Assembly (NCBI GenBank): GCA_025617745.1
Contig: CM046871.1
Span: 28,846,433 to 28,910,432 of the forward strand
DNA length: 64,000 bases
Origin: Heliocidaris erythrogramma
Lineage: Eukaryota > Echinodermata > Echinoidea > Camarodonta > Echinometridae
Reading direction: 5' to 3'
This document shows, one piece after another, positions 46,081 through 58,003 of the stretch. The first letter of the stretch is position 1. Every line of letters starts with the position of its first letter. The notes under the pieces are model-generated. The model saw only the letters and a list, made by a program, of their open reading frames with translations, had not been told where the DNA came from and did no database searches. The translations under genes and the position numbers were made by a program.

Positions 46081-47141
46081 ATTGACCCATTCTCGCTGAA
46101 AAGCACATGCACTACACACAGAAATGGGTAGGACTATATTGGACTGCACACACATGATGTATGAATGAACAGCCCCCAAAACAAAAACCCCCCAATAAAA
46201 GGTATCAGTAGGTGGGGAATCGTTCTAGAAGAAAAATACCACATTTGCCCAAATTGCCAAGATTTTCGTATTCTTGTGAAGCAATCATGTTGAAGCTTTA
46301 ATCCTTTAATCCTTTAACTTCTTTAACCCTCTGCGCCTCTAGATCGATGGCGCATTATAAATGCTGTGATTATTATTATTATTAAGCTCCACTGGCAGTG
46401 CTCCTTGCAGAAAATAACATACCATTGTGCAGTTTCAGGAATGGTATTATGATGATGACGACGACATCCAAATCAAATGAAGAGCTGCCGTCATGAAATA
46501 GATTTATGTCATCATCAATTAGTTTTGTGGAATGTAATTTGACATGCCCTTCTGGCGTTCCATATGGACAAGCTGTAGTAAACATCGGATTGAACACAAA
46601 CACTCTGCACACATTATTATGAAGAGTCTGCATGTTTATGTGAATAGATTTGTAGAAGTTCAGTATGTTCATTGTCAAAGTGGTGATTACATGATAATCC
46701 AAGGCAAGACGAATTGTTTAAAACGCAGTTTCGTTAATACTGGACAATTTTTAACTCCTACCTTGCGTCACACATATTATGCTCCTTCAAACAAACACCC
46801 CTTTTCCAAATTTGTCAATCTTGGTATCATTTTTCACGTTTCTCAAAGATTCTCCTTATGACCCCACATATTTGGAATTATGCTTGTCCGTGTGTTGTTT
46901 TTTGGCCACCCTGTATGTGCTATTACACCTATACTTCCTGCATGGGATAATATAATCATGTCGGGAAGTTTTAAAAATCATTATTAAAGTAATCCAACCC
47001 GCTCCATATAAGCAGAACGCACTTGGGAATGCATTCATGCATTGAAATGCAATGTTTACGGCTCAATGGAATTCTTTGTTTTTGCTATTTAGACAGGATG
47101 ACTCATTATCATTATTTTCCATGAGGCCCTTTTAACAATGA

Positions 47142-47183
<42 letters not shown>

Positions 47184-47255
47184 GTATTAAATTTTGAATA
47201 GATATAAAGCCTTGGGCGAGGTGTATGTCCATGCTTGTGTCTCATGCCTCAGTGG
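46081..47255 (+). repeat. Tandem duplication II, copy 1
   Basis: The unit starts ATTGACCCATTCTCGCTGAA and ends near CTCATGCCTCAGTGG, with a G run at 47163-47184. The partner copy is 47256-50209. It includes a SINE-like tail (GCGCATTATAAATGCTGTGA, then ATT) near 46345-46385. Confidence 0.85.
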
Positions 47256-47774
47256 ATTGACCCATTCTCGCTGAAAAGCACATGCACTACACACAGAAAT
47301 GGGTAGGACTATATTGGACTGCACACACATGATGTATGAATGAACAGCCCCCCCCCCAAAAAAAAAAAAAAAAGAAAAAAAAAAGAAAAGAAAAAAGAAA
47401 AAAAAAAGGGATCAGTAGGTGGGGAATCGTTCTAGAAGAAAAATACCAAATTTGCCCAAATTGCCAAGATTTTCGTATTCTTGTGAAGCAATCATGTTGA
47501 AGCTTTAATCCTTTAATCCTTTAACTTCTTTATCCCTCTGCGCCTCTAGATCGATGGAGCATTATAAATGCTGTGATTATTATTAATATTAAGCTCCACA
47601 GCTGGCAGTGCTCCTTGCAGAAAATAACATACCATTGTGCAGTTTCAGGAATGGTATTATGATGATGACGACGACATCCAAATCAAATGAAAAGCTGCCA
47701 TCATGAAATAGATTTATTTCATCATCAATTAGTTTTGTGGAATGTAATTTGACCGCACTTCTGGCGTTCCATAT

Positions 47775-49218
47775 AATAGTTATGTTCACACGTAGTACAT
47801 AGCATCGATGCTATGTAAGTTTCAAAAATATTTCCAGTACGTTCAGACAGCCGTGATCGACTTGCTTTTATCACTCACTCGTGACTATTCATCGCTCACC
47901 CGCTGCCAAAACAATAATTACTGCGCCACACAAAGTGACCCGAGTATAATTGATATGCATGGTCAAACGCGCGGAAGTTTTCATATGTCTTCATAAATCA
48001 ACATAATAACACAATAACAATTCATTTGTAATATCGATAATACAATCAAGTAGCATATACCTGTTATACATGTTATAATACTTAATTTTAAATAAACCTT
48101 GTAGGCCTACATGTCAAAATTGACTGAACTCCAATCTTATTCCAAAATAAAACACATGCATGCACGCTATATTCTCTGGTAAGCACATGTAAATCAATAT
48201 CTAAAGACCACATCATACTTTAGTTAAGGTCTGATTCTGAAAGAGCAGATTCTCAGCTTTAAAATGATATATAACTCATTGGATGTTCATAACTCAATGT
48301 ACATGCAAAGAGAAGAATGCACAGTCCCTCATAATACTTCTTAATAAGGGTTTAAAGTTTGCAGTCTATTGAAGCACTCTGACTTGCAAAGTGTTGTTTA
48401 CTCCGGGAGATTTATGGGAGATTAAAATGAGACAAGTATTCAGGGTCGTGAAAAAGAAAAGTAATACAACAAAATCCAGAGAAGACACACATAAGTCTGA
48501 TAAAAAGCTGGCAAAAATACCACTTCTAGATTGTTTGGTGCCTCCACATTTTAGATTACTTAGAAAAAAGTATACTCTTTCAGGAAATACCCACAACTAA
48601 AATTTGACCATGCATGCCAACCAAAACACATTGATTGATCTCTATACTAACTGAAAATCACGCAGTGCGACTTTTGGGTGGTTTTGTGGTGCCTGGTCAC
48701 ATATATAAAAAAGAAAAAGATAAAAAGAAGGACCCCCCCCCCCCCCAAACCCCCCCCCCCTTCCTTACCACACAGTATACACATTACCCTACTATACCCC
48801 TATGTACATCACATGAATACATACATTATATTACAGTACCAGATGAAACAGACAGAATGATAATAGAAAAAAAAGTAGGGAAGAGGGTACATCACATGAA
48901 TACATACATTGCATTATATTATAGCACCACATTAAACCGATAGAATTATAATAGCAGCGAGTGAAGATAGCAGCGATTGCGCTCACACGACAAATAGTCA
49001 CAAGCGCGGTGGGTGGTCTACCGCAAAGCGTCGATGCTTTGTCGCTGAATCCTGAGATTTACTCCTGCTAAACTCGCTGCAAGAATAGTTTGGAAACTCG
49101 CTTCTATCTCGTGACTATCTGCGTTCAGACAGCGTTTGGTCTCGACACTATCTGGTCTTCAACAAAATAGCATCGACACCTCGATAGCGTCGATGCTATC
49201 GCTCTACGTGTGAACGTA
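47775..49218. mobile_element. 1444-bp nonautonomous DNA transposon
   Basis: It is absent from duplication copy 1, where CCATATGGACAAGC is uninterrupted. The ends carry TTATGTTCACACGTAG and mirrored CTACGTGTGAACGTA, then AGCATCGATGCTAT-type subterminal palindromes. ATAT flanks both sides (47771-47774, 49219-49222). The ORFs inside (for example 48391-48600) are short and unrecognised. Confidence 0.78.
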
Positions 49219-49378
49219 ATATGAACAAGCTGTAATAAACATCGGATTGAACACAAACACTCTGCACACATTATTATGAAGAGCCTGCCTGTTTATGTGA
49301 TTAGATTTGTAGAAGTTCAGTATGTTCATTGTGAAAGTGGCGATTACATGATAATCCAAGGCAAGACGAATTGTTTAA

Positions 49379-49620
49379 CCCTTTCAAGGCCGACGGGACT
49401 TTTCAGTCCCAGATCAGACTAAGCTTGCTTGTAAAAAAATGCCATGCATTCTTCACCCCTTTCCTGTCTGATGGGACTTTTGAGTCCCTATTCAGTGATT
49501 TAATTAACACTACATTTTTTCCACTTTTTAAAAAATTCTGTCATATTTAGTATGAAAATAGTGCAGAAAAAATCACAGAACATATCTGAACATTTCACCA
49601 TAATTTGGGATTGAAAAGGG
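49379..49620. mobile_element. piggyBac-like MITE, 242 bp
   Basis: TTAA at 49375-49378 and 49621-49624 flanks CCCTTTCAAGG...TTGAAAAGGG inverted ends. Copy 1 (46716-46730) has the empty site with a single TTAA. CCC/GGG ends with a TTAA duplication are the piggyBac pattern. Inside, GACGGGACTTTTCAGTCCC and GATGGGACTTTTGAGTCCC are repeated foldback motifs. Confidence 0.8.
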
Positions 49621-50259
49621 TTAAAACGCAGTTTCGTTAATACTGGACAAGTTTTAACTCCTACCTTGCGTCACACATAATTATTATGCTCCTTCAAACA
49701 AACACCCCTCTTCCAAATTTGTCAATCTTGGTATCATTTTTCATGACTCCACATATTTGGAATTATGCTTGTCCGTGTGTTGTTGTTTTTTGGCCACCCT
49801 GTATAGCTCCGTTTATTATGTGCTATTACACCTACACTTCCTGCATGGGATAATATAACCATGTTGGGAATTTTTTAAAATCGTTATTAAAGTAATCCAA
49901 CCCGCTCCATAAGGCAATTGGGAATACATGCATGCATGCATTGAATTACGGTCAATTACGGTCAATACGGTCAAGGAATTCTTCCTTTCTGCTATTTACA
50001 CAGGGCGACTCACTATCACCAATATCAGTGGTCTCCCATGAGGCCCTTTTAACAATGATATTTAATTATGGGGGGTTTATTAAATTTTGTCTCGTCTTTC
50101 CGTTGACGCCGATATCGAGGAGTTCACAATATTATTATTGTGAGACTTTTGAATAGATATAAAACCTTGGGCGAGGTGTCTTTCCATTTTGTGTCTCATG
50201 CCTCAATGGCTGTGAAAAATGGCTGGTTCTCTAAATGACGTCCTCTTTGTCTCCCTCTT

Positions 50260-50437
50260 CCTTGTCTCTCTCTCCCTCTCTCTCTCCCTCTCTCTCTCTC
50301 CCTCTCTATCTCTCTCTCTTTCTTTCTTTTTCTCTCTCTCCACCCCCTCTTCCCCCTCTCTCTCTCCTCTCTCCACCCCTTCCTCTCTCTATCTCTCCCT
50401 CTCTCCCTCTCTCCCTCTCACCCTCTCTCCCTCTCAG
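50260..50437 (+). repeat. CT-rich tract ending in the exon 1 acceptor
   Basis: About 175 bp of CTCT/CCCT leads into CTCTCAG at 50431-50437. It acts as an exceptionally long polypyrimidine tract for the splice acceptor of the exon at 50438, if an upstream exon exists. Confidence 0.7.
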
Positions 50438-50628
50438 AGGCTATCGGGACTCAAGGAGGAGATGCTTGGTAGGGATGATGGCCTGTTTCGTGGTCCTCAT
50501 TCTCTCTACCAGCCATCATTGGACCAAACCGCCGAAGAACATGCTGTTATCCCAGATCTCGAACGAGGAGGAGACGCCTAATCTCAGAGAGGTCGATAAA
50601 CACGCTAAAACTGGTGGGCCTTCTACAA
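50438..50628 (+). CDS. B4GALT-like exon 1: cytoplasmic tail, signal anchor, stem
   Basis: The frame reads DSRRRC then a hydrophobic segment (LVGMMACFVVLILSTS), then a hydrophilic stem (NEEETPNLREVDKHAK). Positive charges followed by a short hydrophobic run is the type II Golgi anchor layout. The donor CAA|GTGAGT ends the exon at 50628 in phase 1, and exon 2 begins at codon position 2; the joined codon is Lys. ATGs in frame are at 50475 and 50478. If either is used the cytoplasmic tail is nearly absent, so an upstream initiating exon is plausible. This exon is assigned to the gene by phase, topology and length, not by motif. Confidence 0.7.
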
Positions 50629-53001
50629 GTGAGTTTAGGGAGGCAGTGGTGTCGCTATTTAAACGGCAGGGTAGTTTAGTTCTGGACGTTTTTAATTATT
50701 TTGTCCGTAAAACCATGAAGCTATTAAAACCCCGTGTGTGTACACCCAGCGTAGAACGGTGCTTTGTCCACTGGGAGAATGAATACAGAACTAGACTAGC
50801 GGCAGGGGGCACGTGTCCCATATTGAATGGCGATATAAAACAGAGTAGGTATGTTACAAAAAAAATGAAAGTCAATATAAGTGTATATTGTTGGTGTCAT
50901 CATTTAGAGCTCAACAAGACCTTTCATTTGATGCCTCACCCATCCACAGAGTCCTAATAATAAAAAAGTTATGCCAATTTTCATCCGCCAAAAATGGCTG
51001 ATTTAATTCTTATGTTATCCTTTGTTTTAAAAGACAAAAGCTGTGATCGTAACTGTGACCAAAGTACACTTTTTTGGAACGAAAAATAACATAACTTCCT
51101 CAAAAGATAAGATTTTTACATGGAACTTTCAGGAATTATGGAAAGGTATATGTTGAGTAAAAAACAACCCATTTTATCAAGTGCACTAATACAGAGAACA
51201 TCAGAAAACATTAATTAATTAATACATAATAATGCCCTCATAACTTTCACTGGAATTAAGGGAACTGATGCAACTTTCAGGGCAAAAAAAGGGATACGAG
51301 AACCTCATTCATTGCAAAGATATCATTCTGGCAGATTAATTATATATCAACTTCGCAATCATTTACATAGTAAGTAAACAGTTAATTAATTAATTAGTAA
51401 TTAATTATGGTTGAGTTCACGAGATGCCGCTATTTAACATTGGGAATTCCTGATGTATAAAAAATTACATACATTATTTCTAATATAAGATGTTACTGTA
51501 TCAACAGCCATTTAACAACATAATTAACCCAATTGTAACAAGTTAATTAATTGGTAATTAATTAACTAATTATGGTTGAGTTCACGAGCTTCCGAGACAT
51601 CGGGAATTCCTGATGTATGAAAAATTACTTAGTCATTATTTCTAATTTCAGATGTTTCTGTATCAACAGCTAATTGATAACATAATCAATCCATGTTGAT
51701 ATACAGTGGAACCTCATTAACCAAATATGAAGTTGAAATGGAAAAAGAGAGGACACAAAAATAACAAAAACAGCCAAATAACATAAAAATTAAGTAGACT
51801 TTTATCACATGCCTCTTAATTTCATTGTAAAGTTTGAAATCGCAGTTACAGATGATTACAAACACAACAGATTCCAGAAACAAGAAGCAAATTTGGACGC
51901 AAAAAAATGACAGTAAAGAGTCTGAAATACCCGAGACTACGCTCATCTTCCCGGAAATGCGATCACGAAAAGAATAATAACATAGTCTTCATATCACACA
52001 TCAATACCGGAGTTCATGATTATACAGCCTCAAAAACAGTAGAATAACAAATTATTTATCAATATTTTGATAATTTATAAGCACAAATATAGTTCCCGAT
52101 ATGAAAAATTTACATCGACTACTACAAATTTGGATACGATCACGAGAGACGCATCAGTTTTTTTTACCGCCTGACTCAGCTCAGCTCAGCTCAGTGACTG
52201 AATCTCGCACACGGTCATGCACCGCACGTTACGCCCTAGCGAGCGGCCAGTGAAGCTAGTGCAGTGAGACCCGAGAGTGAGACTCGCTGTGCAACACGCG
52301 GTGTGACTAGACTGCTGCTGAAAGTGCGATGTTTTCGAACTGACGTCCAACATTTCGGAGCATAAAATTCCTACTTCTCATGATCAGATTTTTTAGAAAA
52401 CTCGTACTAATGAAGGTGAGATTATGATTCAAGGGTAGATATACCTTTTATTTGGGTAGATAACTTGCAATGTGAAGTAAATGGGCTCCAAATTTGGGGT
52501 CGATAATAGGTACGTATTACGGAGAAACAAATCATTTCGGTTATTTTTTTTTCTTGCACAGGGCTCGAAAGCCACTTCCAAATAAGGTAAATTATGATGA
52601 CGTAAACTGGAAAACACGATTCTAACCAATCAAAAACCCTTTTTTCTGGGGAAGCCCCTCTGACGCTCAGTACATTGATAACACTCGCCCTGACACCGAG
52701 TGAGCGTGCGATGCGCCCCGTATTGTAACATGCCTAAACAGAGATAAGATAGAGAGAGGGAGAGAGAGATAGAAGGAGAGTGAAACGAAGATTATGCGAC
52801 TACTCCTGCAACCTGTCCCATCCCTGGAGAATATGAAGATCATGGGGTACGTGCCCCCTCGCCCTCCGCCATCAAATGACGAAAACGAAACCAAAAAAAA
52901 AAGAGGAGAAAGGTGAAAAATGGGAGAGGAAATTAAATGGAGAGGTAGGACAGAACGGGAAAAGAAGATTTATAGACACCCCCCCCCCAAAAAAAAAAAA
53001 A

Positions 53002-53037
<36 letters not shown>

Positions 53038-56000
53038 AATAACACATTTTTTTTTAAATTAAAAATTAAAAAAAAAAAAAAAAATGCCAGGGCTCCTAAA
53101 TGGGTGGACCCTGAACTCTGATAGATTATTAGGCCTATTTAAAGTCAAATAAAATATCATTTAAAAATCATCACTTTGTCTCTGCGACTCTAATAGAGTA
53201 GTTTGCGAATCAAAGAATACATCATTTAAAAAATGATCACTTTGGCAGTGTTTACCAGCTCAGTATTTCCTGGTTTCATTTCGTTTGGGGCAAACATTTT
53301 AATAATTTTTCATTTGATTTATTAAAAACAAGTATACTAGACAATAATATTGTTACAAAAACACTACAATTTGACTGTACATTCGCTTATAGATAAAGCT
53401 GGAAACTGGTAACTGTGGGATTACATTGTATACGAAAGCTTCTAGAATTTCCTTGGAAAGGTTCGGTTATGTATATAGTAAAAAAAATATATGTTGTATT
53501 GTAAGATTTTGAAATTATGAAAATGACTCAATCTCGCTGAAAATTATATACTAGTAATAACTATAAAGAAAAGCACCCGGCACACAGATTTCGTTGTGCG
53601 GGACTATACACACTCGTGTGGCATCAACATTTGGTCCAAGGTTTGAAACTCTTTCAAAAAGCAGTTCTTTTCATGGGACATTGTCACCAGTGGCGGATTT
53701 AGGGGGAGACTTCCTTCCTGTGCCCCCTTGAAAGAAAAGTGTATATTGTGTCCCCCTTTTCGTATAGATAATGTGACCTTTTTATCTTTTGCTTGTCAGA
53801 GAATTTTGGAGGAAAAGTGACGATATTTGTTTTAGTTTTCCTTGTCAAAAAATTATATGAGATTTGTGCCCCCCCCCCCCCCCCCAATTTGTTTTTATAA
53901 TTATTCCTGGATCCGCCTCTGACTGCTGTTATATTTTCCATACTTGGATTTAAAAAAAACAAAAGAGAGAGCCCATAGACCATTTTCAGCTTTATACCAA
54001 ACTCAACCTTCTCTTAAACAAATTGATTGACATTATCGTCTAAATATCTACAAATTATTGTGGAGAGGCATGTTATAAGCTGCATCTGTATTTTTGAGAA
54101 TTCCCTCGAACGCGGGCCCGAGTGTCATTTTTTTTTCTTCAATTAGTTTATCTAATTTTCCCACCGACAATGGACTGCTTTGAGTTGACTGCATATAAAG
54201 TAGGTGAAGCATAAAACTAACAATGGGTGAAGCGAGGTTCACGTTTTAGAGAAGACGGCAAAACCATGTTTGACGCGTTCTCGATCTGACTAGTGGACAG
54301 GGAGAGGCCAGTGGACGGGGTGGGCCGTTCTTGAACAAAGCGCGGTATGCAGCTGACATAAAGCAGTCCATTGCAGCTGGGAAAATCTGGGACGGCGTTC
54401 AAGTCCACATATTCGAAAGCTCACTATTAAAGTAGAACTCTGATGATTTTAAATATTGGCTTAATACTTATTATTGCATAGATGGCATAAATTAAACAAG
54501 GTTATCCAAATTCAACGCTTGGAAACATTTGAAGTAATGATTATTATCAATTATAAAACGGTAAAATACAGCCCCGATATAGCAGCTGAAGAGCTCCTCG
54601 AACGCTGCTGAGATATGTGACGACACACCATGGACCAGTCCTGTCTAAGCAGACGATGTCCCATAACATCTTACACATTTTTCAGAGCCTATTTTGTCAT
54701 CTCCTCTTCACTTATTTCTCTTCCTTCACTAGCGTCAGTCTTAATGTTAGTCTGTTGCCTCACTCTTAACTTCGTGTATGGTATTATTTTGATGAAAAAT
54801 GCAGCGTTAAAAAAATAAAGGAATCAGTCACTTGTAAACAAAATAAGACGCCATTGTATTTTCAGCTGCTTGCACCGGGGCATGTTCGGCGTTTCAAGAG
54901 GGAACGAATACCATCCTGCTATTATTCGGAAGGCTTTTCAATTTGAAAGTGGGGTTTATTTTATTGATCATTGACCCTTCTCCTGTGTATTTACAATCAA
55001 ACGGTTTTAGCTATCAGAATCCGTTTCACTTTCCCTTTATAATGGTGTGAAATAAGGTCATGTTTAAATACATCAAACTCTTTATAATTTGATAAATAAT
55101 TGCATTGCAATTACGTTCATTCATTATAGGACGTCGTCTGCTTAAGCAGGATAGATCCCGAGTGTGACGACATCAAAACATCGCTATATTTCTGGCGAAT
55201 CCTCGGATATTCCAGATGCTGAGAAGAGCTTTTATTTGTGTTGTTTTTATAATCATCAGATACGCAGTTGACATAAAACTTATACGATTGCCATCTGTAA
55301 GCTTCCCAGTTTCTAGTGATACATTATTTGCCATATTTGTGATTTTCTTTGAATATCTACTTTAATGATAATAATGATATTATGTTTAAAAGCGCATAAG
55401 CAAAAGTAAAAATAATACATACCACTTTAATACTAAATTACAGTGTAAGGGAAAATACAAAGATAAACATGTAAATTGTTTTAGAGCTGTCATGGTACTC
55501 CGATGTTTATAATGTATATCACATACCCTTTATAACAATATTTCTCTTCCCGGCCCTTTCTCCCACTTTACCAAAACACTTTCTTGTATATACATGCTCT
55601 TTTTGCCAATATTTACAGGGTTCTTTTACTGATTATTGTAAGACCTTATTTTTAGAGCTGCCATGGTTTTCCGATGTTTATACTGTATATCACATACCCT
55701 TTATAACAATATTTCTCGTCACTTTTCTCCCACTTAAAACACTCTCAAACATGAAACTATCTAATTGCACTCTACTTGTTTGCGTTTCCTTATAATTTCT
55801 TTAGTTTCACCCAGGATGCATACTAATACGTGTGTAATTCCATCAATAAAGGGTAAGTAAATAGCAATATTCCAAATGAGTCATCATGTTTACAATAATA
55901 CTCATTTGTAATGCATTATTCGTTAATCACTAAACGCATGCAACGCTGATAGCTTTTATCAATTTTATAGTCAACTGATTTGTTTCTAAATATATATATA

Positions 56001-57023
56001 TATATTTTTTTCATTGTTATATTTTATTTCATTCAATTTACTCTGATTTTGTTTAACCTTGTTCCGCTTGATGACAATTGAGAAAATTACGTTAACGAAC
56101 CGACTTTATTTAATTGATAAACTATTTTAAAGGTCCCCTACAACTGAAATGCAAGTTGATTCATGTTGATGTGCATACAACTTATATTTTGTTATTCAAA
56201 CATCTAAATGTGTTTCATAAATTTTTAAAATATTTAAAAATCATTTTCTCAAACAGGCTAAGTTTCACCCCAAAAATGCCCCAGATCTCATTCCTACAAT
56301 GACATCATCTGTCATTTCATTAGTGAGCTAAGGAGAGACAGCGGTATGTAGCTTTGTCAGAGATGACCATCTGTTCTAATAGACCATACAATGCCTACAT
56401 ACATGTAGGAGTTGGTATGTCAGCTGTAGCATCACCAGGAAAAGCATGGTATTGACGTATTATTTGAAAGCATGCAATTCTATTGTGAGCACGTGCTAAG
56501 CGTGGGGGAAGTTAGATTCCACTGTTTATTGTAGAATGTTAGTGTAGCTGACTGATGATTGACAGATGATGTCATTGCAGGAATGAGATCTGGAGCATTT
56601 TTTTAGGGTGGAGCTTAGGAGGTTGGGAAAAATATTTCAAAAAACATTTAAAAATCTATAAAACATATCTAGATGTTTGAATAACAGAATATTAATTATA
56701 TGCATCCCTGCACATTAACATGAAAAAAACTTGCATTTGGGTTGCGTTTGGGTTGCAGGGGCCTTTTAAAAAAAAGTGAAATATTAACAACAGAATTGCA
56801 GAAGAAATCCTATGATTTGTAAATTATCTTAGTGGGCTCTATTCACATCTTGTAATGAAATGGGGGAGAAATTTCACTCATAACATAATGACCCCATCTA
56901 TTTTCCTCTGATAGATGGAGGCACATGCACCGCAATCCGTTTAATCCGAAATCACTTTCTATTTGTCTCTTTTCTTTCTTCCATTTCCTCTGTCTCCGTT
57001 TCTTGTGTGGGTAGAAATAAAAC

Positions 57024-57055
<32 letters not shown>

Positions 57056-57954
57056 TAATAATAAAGAAAATTTCGTACAAAAACATGAGGTGGTCTCCAA
57101 TTAAAGTACAGGGCTTTCTCTCTTTATATACATTTAGCTTCCTCTCTTTATATCATCATTATTATTACTATTACTATCTTTATAATTATTATTACTATCA
57201 CTATTATCATTATCATTATTATCATCATCATCACCATCATAATCATTATTATAATCGTTGTTTTTGTTGTTGTTGTCGTTGTGTTGGGGTTATTGTTTTT
57301 ATTATCATTCTTATCATTATCATTATCATATTATCTTCCTCTCTCAGAATTACATTCCACTTACGAAGCCAACATAAGCTCCATCGCATTTGACGTCCTT
57401 GAACAACAACTATTCGAGTCATCTTACAAAGAAGTGCTCTCCCTTGTTAAACGCAAAAATGTCCTTCTTGCAGAAAAGCTCAAGTACCTATCAAGAAATG
57501 ATGAGAAAAATTACACCTCCGAGAAGCAGTTTTTCGACAGAGATTTATTGAAAATAGGCAGTTATTACTATATAGCTGGCGGACGGTGGCGCCCTTCTGA
57601 TTGTAATCCAAAGTGGAAAGTAAGTATTAAGAAAATAATAATTTCACTTTTTGAGAGAAATTCAGACATGTTCAGAGTTCTAAGCGCAGAATTCGATTGG
57701 TATCTCCTTCCTTTTCTCCTTCTTCTTTACCATCTTTTTCGTCTTCTTCTTCTTCTTTTCTTTTTATTCTTCTTTTCCCTCTTCTTCTTCATCTTGTTCG
57801 TATTATACATTATTTAATTTATTTTGATTTTGAGTTCTGTTCTCTTTTTTAAATTTTTGACTAAAAAGCACCTGAAAATGTGGAAACCTTATTGTTATTA
57901 TCATTATCACTATTATTATTATTGTTGTTGGTGTTGTTGATGTCGTTATTATTA

Positions 57955-58003
<49 letters not shown>

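Larger units (their letters stand above)
47256..50209 (+). repeat. Tandem duplication II, copy 2 (two inserts)
   Basis: It follows copy 1 directly. It is longer because of the inserts at 47775-49218 and 49379-49620. Its end (CTCATGCCTCAATGG) lies about 230 bp upstream of B4GALT exon 1. Confidence 0.85.
50629..57347 (+). other. B4GALT-like intron 1
   Basis: 6.7 kb with no other supported exon. It contains two ~155-bp diverged tandem copies (51381-51692), AAT repeats (53003-53032), the poly-C element at 53688-53922, a ~170-bp tandem pair (55483-55790) and an ATT/ATC microsatellite just before exon 2 (57150-57330). The acceptor is CTTCCTCTCTCAG at 57335-57347. Confidence 0.65.

Noticed and set aside
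50235-50957. Single 240-codon gene
   Set aside because: Its first third is CT-repeat translation and its last third passes a strong GTGAGT donor; only 50438-50628 is credible, as an exon.
54048-54408. Pair of 63-64-codon minus-strand ORFs
   Set aside because: No family resemblance; they lie in an intron of the galactosyltransferase gene and lack splice-site support that I can defend.
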